Assembly (NCBI RefSeq): GCF_001613165.1
Contig: NZ_BDBV01000107.1
Span: forward strand, 1 to 53,644
Origin: Nocardia mexicana NBRC 108244
GTDB lineage: Bacteria > Actinomycetota > Actinomycetes > Mycobacteriales > Mycobacteriaceae
Reading direction: 5' to 3'
DNA: 53,644 nt
The first letter of the stretch is position 1, and each line of letters starts with the position of its first letter. Position numbers and translations under genes: made by a program. Positions 1 through 6,878 of this stretch are shown here, piece by piece. A model generated the notes under the pieces. That model did not search any database and was not told the origin of the DNA. It saw nothing but the letters and a program-made list of their open reading frames with translations.

Positions 1-1
1 C

Positions 2-424
2 TCCGAGCAGCTGCGGGAACAGCAGGAGAAGGACTTCGGCGACGTGCTGAAGTGGCTGCAGCAGACCCTCGGCGAGAGCGTCAAGGAGGTGCGCCTGTCC
101 ACCCGGCTGACAACCTCACCCGCGTGCATCGTCGGCGACGCCTTCGACTTCACCCCGCAGCTCGAGCGCATGTACCGCGCCTCGGGCCAGATCCTGCCGG
201 AGACCAAGCGGATCCTCGAGCTCAACCCGGGCCATCCGCTGGTCACGGGGCTGCGCGACGCCTACGGGGAGAAGAAGGCCGACGCCGACGAGGGCAAGGC
301 CGAGGAGCTCGCCCAGACCGCCGAATTGCTGTACGGCACGGCGGTTCTGGCCGAGGGTGGCGAGCTGAAGGATCCGGCCCACTTCGCGCAGGTCCTGGCC
401 GACCGGCTGACGCGCACGCTGTAA
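2..424 (+). CDS. htpG: Chaperone HtpG (Hsp90 family), C-terminal part
   Basis: Carboxy-terminal 140 residues of the cytosolic ATP-dependent chaperone HtpG. The frame is open from base 2, so the ATPase and middle domains lie outside the window. Recognisable conserved stretches are LKWLQQTLGE, LTTSPACIV and, near the end, ILELNPGHPLV, all from the C-terminal dimerisation domain of bacterial Hsp90. The protein ends in a normal-looking tail at a TAA stop. The next gene on the strand is a cold-shock protein 244 bp away with its own leader, so the two are probably not one operon. The identification rests on sequence memory of the family; the segment is too short to judge function. Confidence 0.9.
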   Translation, partial: SEQLREQQEKDFGDVLKWLQQTLGESVKEVRLSTRLTTSPACIVGDAFDFTPQLERMYRASGQILPETKRILELNPGHPLVTGLRDAYGEKKADADEGKAEELAQTAELLYGTAVLAEGGELKDPAHFAQVLADRLTRTL

Positions 425-668
425 CTACGGCGCGGACAGGTGGGTGCGGGGGCGGCTGTGACGCTGATCATGGTCGTCCCCGCGGCGGGAACCTTTTCCG
501 TCCGGGTGCGTTATTGTTGTTAGTCGCATTTTTGTTGTTCAAATGCTCGTGCGGAACAGTGTGCGGGCGTCGCTTCTCCTTGCCAGGCAAGTTGCAAGTC
601 GCCGTCTGGATGTGACTCGGACGCCGCGACCGCGGTGCCGATGACAACTCTGCCAAGGAGAAATCAAG
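425..668 (+). promoter_or_regulatory. Long 5' leader/promoter region of the cold-shock gene
   Basis: A 244-bp gap with an unusually A/T-rich patch at about 509-545, followed by a perfect palindrome CTTGCC-A-GGCAAG at 579-591 and a strong ribosome site (AAGGAG, about 654-659) before the csp start. Cold-shock genes in other bacteria often have long structured leaders that control translation by temperature. That this one does so is inference; no start of transcription can be fixed from sequence alone. Confidence 0.45.
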
Positions 669-869
669 ATGGTTCAGGGAACCGTGAAGTGGTTCAACGC
701 GGAAAAGGGCTACGGCTTCATCGCTCATGAGGGCGGCCCGGACGTATTCGTCCACTACTCCGAGATCGAGGGCACCGGCTACCGGGGCCTCGACGAGGGC
801 CAGCAGGTGAGCTTCGAGATCACCCAGGGCAAGAAGGGCCCGCAGGCCTCCGGCGTCCGCGCTCTGTAA
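669..869 (+). CDS. Cold-shock protein (CspA family)
   Basis: A 66-residue single cold-shock domain protein, the usual length for the family. It carries the RNP1-like motif KGYGFI (residues 14-19) and the RNP2-like motif DVFVHYS (25-31), which bind single-stranded RNA or DNA. The start MVQGTVKWFN is typical, and AAGGAG sits about 10 bases upstream. Known role of the family: RNA chaperone that melts mRNA structure in the cytosol, at low temperature or constitutively. The gene is monocistronic, with a long leader before it and a perfect hairpin terminator just after it. Whether this member is cold-induced or constitutive cannot be told from the protein. Confidence 0.95.
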   Translation: MVQGTVKWFNAEKGYGFIAHEGGPDVFVHYSEIEGTGYRGLDEGQQVSFEITQGKKGPQASGVRAL

Positions 870-886
870 TCACAGACCGAACGTTC

Positions 887-917
887 AAGGCCCGCACCGG
901 ATTCCGGTGCGGGCCTT
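887..917 (+). terminator. Hairpin terminator after the cold-shock gene
   Basis: Perfect 14-bp inverted repeat AAGGCCCGCACCGG / CCGGTGCGGGCCTT with a 3-base loop (ATT), 18 bases after the csp stop. No long T run follows, as is common for actinobacterial terminators. Confidence 0.85.
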
Positions 918-985
918 GCTGTATTCAGGGGTCGCCGGGGCACTGACGGCGCGAGCCGACGCCGAAGATCCCTCATGATGGACGC

Positions 986-1654
986 ATGGACGTCGTGCTC
1001 GATTCGGTGGGGGCGAACCTGGTGGACCTGGTTCGTCGAGACTTCTTCTGGATGGCCTGGAACACGGTCCTGGCGTGGGTTCCGGTGCTGCTGGCGCTCC
1101 TGGTGTTCCGCACCCGCAGGGGTGCGACGGACATACCGCGCTCACCGGTGTGGTGGGCCGGGGTCGCGCTGTTCGTGCTGTTCCTGCCCAACGCGCCCTA
1201 TGTGGTGACCGACCTGGTGCACCTGCGGGAGGACATCCACTTCGTCGGCGACGGGCCGGTGGTCACGACGGTGCTGCCGCTCTACGCGGCGCTGATCGTC
1301 TCCGGCTTCCTCGCCTACTACCTGGCGCTGGCCGAGGTCGGACGGTTCCTGGACGGGGTGGGCCTCGCGCGGTGGCGGGTGCCGGTCATCCTCGGGTTGC
1401 ACCTGCTGTGCGCGATCGGCATCTTCCTCGGCCGCTGGACCCGGCTCAACAGCTGGGAGCCGGTGGTGCAGCCGCGTGACACCGTCGACCGCATCCTGCT
1501 GGCCCTGAGCTGGTCGTGGGCGCCCGCCGCGATCGTGGTGCTGGCCCTGGTCACCGCCGTCGGCCATTTCGTCACCAAGGCCGTCGCCGAGGCCACGGTG
1601 GCGAGCACCCGCCGCGCCCTGCTCTGGCTCCGCCCCGCCTCCGACTCGCCCTGA
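986..1654 (+). CDS. DUF1361 family membrane protein
   Basis: A 222-residue integral membrane protein with about six hydrophobic segments. The motif FLPNAPYVVTDLVHL (about residues 67-81) is the signature I associate with DUF1361, a family of unknown function in Gram-positive bacteria and cyanobacteria. The short loop motif RLNSWEP follows a later segment. The start at 986 (MDVVLDSVG) was preferred; an ATG in another frame at 975 belongs to an overlapping shadow frame. It stands alone between two hairpin terminators, so it is probably its own transcription unit. Its biochemical role is unknown. Confidence 0.8.
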   Translation: MDVVLDSVGANLVDLVRRDFFWMAWNTVLAWVPVLLALLVFRTRRGATDIPRSPVWWAGVALFVLFLPNAPYVVTDLVHLREDIHFVGDGPVVTTVLPLYAALIVSGFLAYYLALAEVGRFLDGVGLARWRVPVILGLHLLCAIGIFLGRWTRLNSWEPVVQPRDTVDRILLALSWSWAPAAIVVLALVTAVGHFVTKAVAEATVASTRRALLWLRPASDSP

Positions 1655-1670
1655 TGCCCCGCCCCAACGA

Positions 1671-1707
1671 CGAAGGCCCGCACCGTGTACACGGGTGCGA
1701 GCCTTCG
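1671..1707 (+). terminator. Hairpin terminator after the DUF1361 gene
   Basis: Near-perfect inverted repeat of about 18 bp per arm beginning CGAAGGCCCGCACC and ending GCGAGCCTTCG, with CCGTGTACACGG at its tip. It lies 17 bases after the stop codon. One arm has one extra base. It resembles the csp terminator in sequence. Confidence 0.8.
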
Positions 1708-1812
1708 GATTCGGTGATCCGACCTGGCGGCCGGAGTCCCTGAGATCCCTTCGGGGGTCCGGGGGCTGGGCCCGCGGGTTCCCTTACGGGGTGTGGGGCA
1801 ATGAACCGCGGC

Positions 1813-2580
1813 CTAGCGGGGCGCCATGCGGAGGGCGCCGTCCATGCGGATGGTCTCGCCGTTGAGGTAGTCATGCTCGACGATGTACTGCGCCAGCTGC
1901 GCGTACTCGTCGGGGCGGCCCAGGCGCGAGGGGAACGGCACGCCGGCCTCGAGGCCCTTGCGGTACTCCTCGGTGACGCCGGCCAGCATCGGGGTGTCGA
2001 TGATGCCGGGGGCGATGGTGTCGACCCGAATGCCGAACTGAGCCAGGTCGCGCGCGGCCGGAATGGTCATACCGGCGACACCGCCCTTGGACGCCGAGTA
2101 GGCGATCTGACCGATCTGGCCCTCGAAGGCCGCGACCGAGGCGGTGTTGATGACGACGCCGCGCTGGCCGTACTCGTCGAGTGGCTCGGTCTTGGCGATG
2201 GCGTCCGCGGCCAGCCGCATCACGTTGAACGTGCCCAGCAGGTTCACGGTGATGACGGTGCGGAACAGCTCCAGATCGTGCGGGCCGTTCTTGGACAGGA
2301 TGCGACCGGCCCAGCCGACGCCGGCGCAGTTGACCACGATGCGCGGCGGCACGCCGGATTCGACGACCGTGGCGACCGCGGCGGCGACGTCGTCCGCGCT
2401 GGTCACATCGGTCGGGATCAGGGTGACACCGGCCGGAACGCTGTCGCCCGCCCGCTCGATGGACTGCTGCAGGTCCAGCCCGAACACGGTCGCGCCCAGG
2501 TCGGCGAAGCGCTTGGCGGTCGCGGCGCCCAGGCCGGACGCAGCTCCGGTGATGATTGCGGCGGATCCCGAAATCTCCAC
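1813..2580 (-). CDS. Short-chain dehydrogenase, 3-hydroxyacyl-CoA dehydrogenase type 2-like
   Basis: A 255-residue classical SDR oxidoreductase. The nucleotide-binding motif TGAASGLG is at residues 11-18, the NCAG motif at 84-87, and the catalytic triad is S148, Y161 and K165 (YSASK). The acidic residue D36 after the second strand suggests NAD(H) rather than NADP(H) use. Overall pattern resembles type-2 3-hydroxyacyl-CoA dehydrogenases of fatty acid or sterol beta-oxidation; the exact substrate is not readable. It is divergent from a TetR regulator gene, and the intergenic region holds a 14-bp palindrome, so repression by that neighbour is likely. Alternative: another SDR of lipid or steroid metabolism. 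Confidence 0.88.
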   Translation of the reverse strand: MEISGSAAIITGAASGLGAATAKRFADLGATVFGLDLQQSIERAGDSVPAGVTLIPTDVTSADDVAAAVATVVESGVPPRIVVNCAGVGWAGRILSKNGPHDLELFRTVITVNLLGTFNVMRLAADAIAKTEPLDEYGQRGVVINTASVAAFEGQIGQIAYSASKGGVAGMTIPAARDLAQFGIRVDTIAPGIIDTPMLAGVTEEYRKGLEAGVPFPSRLGRPDEYAQLAQYIVEHDYLNGETIRMDGALRMAPR

Positions 2581-2688
2581 GGTGTTTTGGTCCTCTCGTT
2601 TGTGACGGCCCTCGCTGGCCTTCCGTCAATAAGCACCATAACGGGCGTTCGGTGACGATCGGCCGCGGGCCGCTGCCGAGGCGTTTGT

Positions 2689-2702
2689 GAACAGATATGT
2701 TC
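2689..2702. promoter_or_regulatory. Candidate TetR operator
   Basis: Palindrome GAACA-GATA-TGTTC in the gap between the SDR gene and the TetR gene. The position in a shared divergent promoter fits an operator for the adjacent regulator. It would overlap the first ATG of the regulator at 2697, which supports the downstream ATG at 2724 as the true start. Binding is inferred. Confidence 0.5.
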
Positions 2703-2723
2703 TTCAGTGCTACCGTCGTCCGT

Positions 2724-3404
2724 ATGCCAGAGCCGGTCAGCACCGCCCGTCAGCTGCCCCGCGGCCGTCACGGCCTGCCCCGCGAGACCGTGATCCGCGC
2801 GCAGCGCGACCGCATCCTGGGCGCGATGGCGGAGGCGATGTCCGAAAACGGTTATGTGGGAACGTCTGTCGCGGTGATCATCAAACGGGCGGGGGTGTCC
2901 CGGGAGACCTTCTACGAGCAATTCCGTTCCAAGGAAGATTGTTTCGAGGCGGCCTACGAACGCGCTGTGCAGCTGCTGGTGGACCGGATCATGGAAGCGG
3001 CACGGGCGCAAACGGATTCGGCCGACCCGTTGGAACTGGAACATCGCATGGACGCGCTGCTGACCGCCTATCTGGACGGCCTGGCGAGCGAACCGGCGAA
3101 CGCGCGGCTGTACCTGGTCGAGGTATATGCGGTGGGGCCCAAGGCCATTGCCCGCCGCGCGCAGCTGCAGGAATCGTTCGTCACCATGCTGGCCGACATC
3201 CTCGACGCCCACACCGAGCAGCAGCGGTTCGCCTGCCAGACCCTGGTGGCGGCCCTGAGCGCCATGGTCACCACCCGGGTCGCCGCGGACGACCTGGACG
3301 GCCTGCACGCGCTGCGCGAGCCCATGCTGGACCTGGTACGCCGCAGCGGTGACCTGTTCGGCGCGGCCCCCGCCGAGCAGACCGCTGCAATCGCCAACAA
3401 CTGA
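2724..3404 (+). CDS. TetR family transcriptional regulator
   Basis: A 226-residue DNA-binding repressor-type protein. The N-terminal TetR helix-turn-helix spans roughly residues 27-73, with the typical pattern GYVGTSVAVII...RAGVSRETFYEQFRSKEDCF. The C-terminal two-thirds is a helical ligand-binding and dimerisation domain rich in Leu and Ala. Start at 2724 (MPEPVSTARQ) was chosen over an in-frame ATG at 2697 because a palindromic candidate operator overlaps the latter. It is divergent from a dehydrogenase of the fatty-acid/steroid type, a common arrangement in which the regulator controls both genes in response to an acyl-CoA or similar ligand. The ligand is unknown. Confidence 0.88.
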   Translation: MPEPVSTARQLPRGRHGLPRETVIRAQRDRILGAMAEAMSENGYVGTSVAVIIKRAGVSRETFYEQFRSKEDCFEAAYERAVQLLVDRIMEAARAQTDSADPLELEHRMDALLTAYLDGLASEPANARLYLVEVYAVGPKAIARRAQLQESFVTMLADILDAHTEQQRFACQTLVAALSAMVTTRVAADDLDGLHALREPMLDLVRRSGDLFGAAPAEQTAAIANN

Positions 3405-3413
3405 TCCGCACTC

Positions 3414-3482
3414 CACGTATTTCCGGCGCGCCCTCACCTCACGTATTCCGGCGCGCCCTCACCTCACGTATTTCCGGCACGC
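3414..3482. repeat. Short tandem repeat, 25-26 bp unit
   Basis: Two nearly identical units (3414-3439 and 3440-3464) that start CACGTATT and end GCGCGCCCTCACCT, plus a truncated third (3465-3482). The units differ only by one T in a T run. They sit between two convergent genes just after the TetR stop. No function can be read; slippage or unequal recombination is a plausible origin. Confidence 0.85.
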
Positions 3483-3493
3483 TTTTCGCCGGA
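3473..3493. repeat. REP-like hairpin, copy 1
   Basis: Inverted repeat TCCGGC / GCCGGA around the loop ACGCTTTTC. The loop and arms closely match the element at 28779-28800 (ATGCTTTC between TCCCGGC and GCCGGGA), so both look like members of one interspersed palindromic family. It could also help terminate the two convergent genes here. Confidence 0.5.
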
Positions 3494-3513
3494 GCGACGG
3501 CGGCGGGATCCGC

Positions 3514-4233
3514 TCAGCCGTGGGTCTCGAGGCGGTCCGGTTCGTCCGGCGCGGCGGCGCGGGTGGGTCGTCGAAGCAGCCAGAGCACGCCGCCTCCCAT
3601 GGCGGGAGCGACCGCGGCTAGCGCCAGCTCGGCCGCCTGGCCCAGGTTCGGGACCAGCGCGCCCAGCAGCGTGGCGGTGCCGATGTAGAGGAACAGCAGG
3701 CCAGAACCGGTCGCGATCAGCCGTTCGGGCAGATGCTTGCCGACGGTGATGCCGACGGCGATGGCCAGCGCGCCGGCGGCGACCATGCCCAGCACCGATC
3801 CGGTCCACACCGCCACCCAGCTGCGGTTGGAGGCGAGGGCGATGGTGGCGAACATGGTCCGGTCGCCGAGTTCGGCGAGCAGGAAGGCCGACAGCACCAC
3901 GAAGAATGCCCGGCCCGGGGGCGGTGTGCCGGAGTCCGCCGCGGGGGTCTCGGAATCCGCGCCTCGGACATGCGCCTCGCGCAGCGTCCACCCACCGACC
4001 GCGAGCAGGACGACACCGGTGCACACCGCGATCAGATCCGTCGGCAGTGCCGCCCCGAGGAAATGCCCGACACCGGTCGCGATCAGATTCACCGCGACGC
4101 TGGCGGCGGCGATGCCCGACAGCACGATCCACCACCGGTAGCGCAGCGCGAAAGTCAGCGCCATCAGCTGCGACTTGTCGCCCAGTTCGGCGACGAAGAG
4201 CACGCCGAAGCTCAGCGCAATCGTGGCGATCAT
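3514..4233 (-). CDS. UPF0016/GDT1 family cation exporter (probable Mn2+ exporter)
   Basis: A 239-residue membrane protein with six to seven transmembrane segments in two homologous halves. Each half carries the family signature E-x-G-D-K/R-S/T: ELGDKS at residues 16-21 and ELGDRT at 121-126, separated by a hydrophilic loop (about 88-107). Known members (TMEM165, Gdt1, bacterial Mn exporters) move Mn2+ or Ca2+ across membranes using the acidic residues of these motifs. The gene is preceded by a well-conserved yybP-ykoY manganese riboswitch on the same strand, which makes manganese export by far the best call. The start ATG lies just below a 10-bp hairpin, with a GGGAG ribosome site 5 to 9 bases upstream. 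Confidence 0.92.
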   Translation of the reverse strand: MIATIALSFGVLFVAELGDKSQLMALTFALRYRWWIVLSGIAAASVAVNLIATGVGHFLGAALPTDLIAVCTGVVLLAVGGWTLREAHVRGADSETPAADSGTPPPGRAFFVVLSAFLLAELGDRTMFATIALASNRSWVAVWTGSVLGMVAAGALAIAVGITVGKHLPERLIATGSGLLFLYIGTATLLGALVPNLGQAAELALAAVAPAMGGGVLWLLRRPTRAAAPDEPDRLETHG

Positions 4234-4247
4234 GAATCGGCTCCCAG

Positions 4248-4271
4248 GTCTCCGGCCTGCCGGCCGAAGAC
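4248..4271 (-). promoter_or_regulatory. Possible expression-platform hairpin of the Mn riboswitch
   Basis: A 10-bp stem (GTCTTCGGCC / GGCCGGAGAC in transcript sense, one G-U pair) with loop GGCA, lying between the riboswitch aptamer and the exporter start codon, immediately upstream of the ribosome site. Its place fits a translation-control platform. The switching partner strand is not identified. Confidence 0.45.
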
Positions 4272-4321
4272 GGGTGCGCCCTCAGCCGACAACGCATCCG
4301 AATAATCGGTTGGTCTGTCAT

Positions 4322-4436
4322 CGGCCGAAGGTCTCGCCCACCGGATTCCGGTTCACGTGGCCGGACCCTGCTCGACGGATCTCGCAGCGGGTCAGTATGT
4401 CGACCACGTGATTGGGGGCTACTCCCCTTCGCTGTC
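4322..4436 (-). promoter_or_regulatory. yybP-ykoY (Mn2+) riboswitch aptamer
   Basis: Read on the minus strand, the transcript shows the hallmark 5' segment CGAAGGGGAGUAG and the 3' segment GGCGAGACCUUCG, which pair through CGAAGG/CCUUCG as the basal helix. Between them are an internal CACGUGG / CCACGUG helix and the metal-site-like segment GACAUACUGACC. This matches the yybP-ykoY class, which binds Mn2+ and turns on exporter genes. The aptamer ends about 90 bases before the UPF0016 start codon. A sigma-70-like promoter sits directly upstream. Confidence 0.93.
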
Positions 4437-4440
4437 GGCC

Positions 4441-4470
4441 AGCCTACCCTCGGTTACCGCCGTACGCCAA
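4441..4470 (-). promoter_or_regulatory. Candidate promoter of the riboswitch-exporter transcript
   Basis: On the minus strand a -35-like TTGGCG (4465-4470) and a -10-like TAGGCT (4441-4446) are separated by 18 bp. Transcription would begin a few bases before the aptamer's first conserved strand, as expected for a riboswitch. The remaining gap to the next gene (4471-4652) holds only a repeated CAGCAGACCCTG pair and no gene that I can support. Confidence 0.5.
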
Positions 4471-4652
4471 CCCCGTGTCGCCGAAATCGCAATGCGCACA
4501 ATAAGTTTGGCGATCCACGCCGAAAGTTTCGGGTACCCGTCGCAACCCGTCAGCAGACCCTGTGCGAGTCGGGCAGCAGACCCTGCACGACCCGGTCGAG
4601 CGACGTGAAGCCGGTGCGGCCGGTCGGTGTTGCCGGGCTGGGCCGAGCTCGC

Positions 4653-5180
4653 TCAGGCCGCGAGCAGCATGGCGAGTACGGCGGTATCCGGATCGCTGAT
4701 CGGATCCACGCCGACGCGGCTGACCATGGTGTTCACCGTGCCGTCCAGCTCGGCCTCCACCCATGCCGCGCGGTGCTCCAGCCCGAGATGGGGCACACCG
4801 GGCAGCAGCACGCAGCCGGACGCCGCGCCCGTGGATTCGGGCAGCGCGGGGCGGGTCTCCGACGGGGGATGCAGCATGATCAGCGCGGGCGGGACGTGAT
4901 CGGCGAAGCGGCCGGGCTCGACGGCCTCGTCGCCCAGCACCGGCCCCTCGGCCAGGACCAGGCCGATCGTGCCGGGTTCGGGGTCGTCGGGCAGATCCTC
5001 GCGGGCCCCGAAAACCGTGGAGGTGGCCAGCAGCCCCGGCAGGCTGGCGACCCGCACCGCCAGGACGAGCAGCTGCGCCCACTCCTTGGTGGTGTCGGGC
5101 CAGCGACCGCCGATGAGGAAACCCCTCAGTAGTCCATGCGCCTGGAAGGGCGTGACCAGTACCTGATCGTTCGTGCGCAT
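4653..5180 (-). CDS. Conserved hypothetical protein
   Basis: I do not recognise this 175-residue protein. It starts MRTNDQVLVTPF behind a good GGGAGG ribosome site, contains one moderately hydrophobic stretch (about residues 35-55, LAVRVASLPGLLATSTVFG) but no signal peptide, and is otherwise acidic with several Pro- and Gly-rich turns. There is no cysteine-based motif, apart from one Cys around position 133. Coding bias matches its neighbours. It lies downstream of sodA on the same strand but beyond the sodA terminator, so it has its own promoter, near which a CIRCE-like half palindrome is seen. No function is proposed. Confidence 0.6.
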   Translation of the reverse strand: MRTNDQVLVTPFQAHGLLRGFLIGGRWPDTTKEWAQLLVLAVRVASLPGLLATSTVFGAREDLPDDPEPGTIGLVLAEGPVLGDEAVEPGRFADHVPPALIMLHPPSETRPALPESTGAASGCVLLPGVPHLGLEHRAAWVEAELDGTVNTMVSRVGVDPISDPDTAVLAMLLAA

Positions 5181-5273
5181 CGCTGCCTCCCGGTGGGTAC
5201 GGGGGCCGGCCGCTCGGGTGACGAGCGAGCCCGTCCTTTAGTTGTGAGTACCCGAGAATGGCGCAAACAATGT

Positions 5274-5301
5274 CTGGCACACAAGTACCAGAGAGTGCTA
5301 A
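5274..5301 (-). promoter_or_regulatory. CIRCE-like imperfect inverted repeat
   Basis: On the minus strand TTAGCACTC (a full match to the left half of the HrcA CIRCE element) is followed after 10 bases by GTGTGCCAG, which matches 6 of 9 bases of the right half GAGTGCTAA. The usual spacer is 9, so this is a degenerate candidate. It lies about 95-120 bp upstream of the hypothetical gene at 4653-5180. Confidence 0.25.
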
Positions 5302-5326
5302 GCCCCAGGTAACAGGGCGGAAACAC

Positions 5327-5362
5327 AAAAACCGGGCCCGCGAATCAGGTTCGCGGGCCCGG
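5327..5362 (-). terminator. Intrinsic terminator of sodA
   Basis: Perfect 13-bp stem CCGGGCCCGCGAA / TTCGCGGGCCCGG with a 5-base loop, followed in the minus-strand sense by five T residues. It begins 14 bases after the sodA stop, and has the best T tract of any terminator in the window. Confidence 0.92.
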
Positions 5363-5376
5363 AGGGTCGGGCGCTA

Positions 5377-6000
5377 TCAGCCGAAGACGAGACCCTTGGC
5401 CTGCGAGGTCGCCCGGGCGAAGCGCTCCTGCACATCGGCCCAGTTGACGACGTTCCAGAAGGCCTTGACGTAGTCGGCCTTGACGTTCTTGTACTGCAGG
5501 TAGAAGGCGTGCTCCCACATGTCGACCTGCAGCAGCGGGATGACGCCCAGCGGCACGTTGGCCTGCTGGTCGTACAGCTGGAACGTCAGCAGCTTCTGGC
5601 CCAGCTGGTCGTAACCCAGCACCGCCCAGCCGGAGCCCTGCAGGCCGTTGGCCGCGGCGGTGAACTGCGCGCGGAACTTGTCGAACGAGCCGAACTGGTC
5701 GTCGATGGCGGCGGCCAGCTCCCCGACCGGCTTGTCGCCGCCGTTGGGGGACAGGTTCTTCCACCAGATCGAGTGGTTGACGTGCCCACCCAGGTGGAAG
5801 GCCAGGTTCTTCTCGTTCAGGAAGATTGCGCCGTGGTCACCGGACTCGCGGGCGGCCTCCAGCTTCTCGAGTGCCGCGTTGGCACCGGCGACGTAGGTCG
5901 CATGGTGCTTGGAGTGGTGCAGCTCGTTGATCTGCCCGGAGATGTGCGGCTCCAGGGCGCCGTAGTCGTAATCCAGATCTGGCAGCGTGTACTCAGCCAC
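5377..6000 (-). CDS. sodA: Superoxide dismutase, Fe/Mn family
   Basis: A 207-residue Fe/Mn superoxide dismutase that converts superoxide to peroxide and oxygen. Metal ligands are H28, H76, D160 and H164 (within DMWEHAFYLQY). At position 145 (YDQQ) it has Gln, where M. tuberculosis Fe-SodA has His; Gln there is typical of mycobacterial manganese enzymes, so a Mn cofactor is favoured. No signal peptide is present, though mycobacterial SodA is exported without one. The start codon is GTG behind GAGGAAGG. It has its own 5' hairpin and a strong terminator. A manganese exporter with a Mn riboswitch lies 1.1 kb away, which suggests linked manganese handling. Confidence 0.96.
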   Translation of the reverse strand: MAEYTLPDLDYDYGALEPHISGQINELHHSKHHATYVAGANAALEKLEAARESGDHGAIFLNEKNLAFHLGGHVNHSIWWKNLSPNGGDKPVGELAAAIDDQFGSFDKFRAQFTAAANGLQGSGWAVLGYDQLGQKLLTFQLYDQQANVPLGVIPLLQVDMWEHAFYLQYKNVKADYVKAFWNVVNWADVQERFARATSQAKGLVFG

Positions 6001-6030
6001 GATGTCCCTTCCTCATGATGTCGGGCCGTG

Positions 6031-6054
6031 TGCACCCGAGGTGTCTCGGGCGCA
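6031..6054 (-). promoter_or_regulatory. Hairpin in the sodA leader
   Basis: A 10-bp stem (TGCGCCCGAG / CTCGGGTGCA in transcript sense, one G-U pair) with a 4-base loop, 30-54 bases upstream of the sodA GTG. It could be a leader structure or an operator. Nothing else recognisable is seen in 6055-6266 apart from a GGGTACCC-type palindrome near 6160. Confidence 0.35.
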
Positions 6055-6266
6055 CCCAACCATCATTCGTACACCCGCTCGGTTGCAACCGGGTTCCATG
6101 CCCCCGGATTCCAATCCCGGCCAGGTTTCCCACGGTATGGACGCCGGGGTCGGTGCGACCCGGGTACCCGGCAGGGACGACGTTAGTCAGCGCGGACGCT
6201 TCCCGCCTCTGTCGAACGACGGGGATGATCGTCACAGCTCAGGGACGGCAGCTATACGCGAAGGAC

Positions 6267-6878
6267 TCACATCGGCGGTGCGACGTCCGGCAGCATCGTG
6301 CGCGGATCGCAGGCATCGTGCGCCTTCCACCAGCGCCGCCCGCCGTCGGCGAATTCGGCGGGGGTGAGGGAGCGGCCGTCCGAGGTCTCGACCTCGACCC
6401 CCTCGAACCACACCCGCACGTCGAGTTCGCGGGGATCGACGCCCTCCTGCTGCGAGAACTCCAGCACATGTGTGGCCGGTCGATCGCTGACGGTGGCGTC
6501 GAGGCTCAGCAGCTCGCGCCACAGCGCCCAGCCACTGTCGTCGACGTCGATGAAATCCCACCCGTGCAACGCGCCGCCACCGAAGCTCTCGATCGCCTCG
6601 CCGAGAGTGTCCAGCGTCAGCGGGGAGATCTGCGGTTCCAGATCGTCCCACTCCTGTTTGCGCAGGGACGCGGCGACTCGGCTGACGCCGGTCAAGATCA
6701 GGACCACGCGGCGGTCCTCGGGCGGCGGCCCGTCGACGGGAAGGGTCAGCACCTCCAGTTCGAGTCGCAGCCGCGCGGCCGGGGCGTCGACCGCGACGCC
6801 GAGGCAGGTGGCCTCGGCAAGTGCGGTGTTCAGCCCGGCCGCGTCCAATCCGTCGAGTAACCCCCTGCTCGCGTCCAT
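6267..6878 (-). CDS. Conserved hypothetical protein
   Basis: An unrecognised 203-residue, acidic, soluble-looking protein with no signal peptide or membrane segment. It has several Trp residues (for example GWDFIDV and GWALWREL) and a Cys in EATCLGV. The start ATG at 6878 has no ribosome site, but TAGCCT lies on the coding strand 6 bases upstream, so the transcript may be leaderless. It reads away from the intergenic region with the DnaA-box-like cluster. Its coding bias is normal for the region. I cannot assign a function. Confidence 0.6.
   Translation of the reverse strand: MDASRGLLDGLDAAGLNTALAEATCLGVAVDAPAARLRLELEVLTLPVDGPPPEDRRVVLILTGVSRVAASLRKQEWDDLEPQISPLTLDTLGEAIESFGGGALHGWDFIDVDDSGWALWRELLSLDATVSDRPATHVLEFSQQEGVDPRELDVRVWFEGVEVETSDGRSLTPAEFADGGRRWWKAHDACDPRTMLPDVAPPM

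Noticed and set aside
3414..3482. CRISPR array
   Set aside because: Units abut without spacers and only two and a half are present.
4175..4608. Small plus-strand proteins in the riboswitch region
   Set aside because: They run through conserved aptamer positions on the other strand and have no ribosome site.
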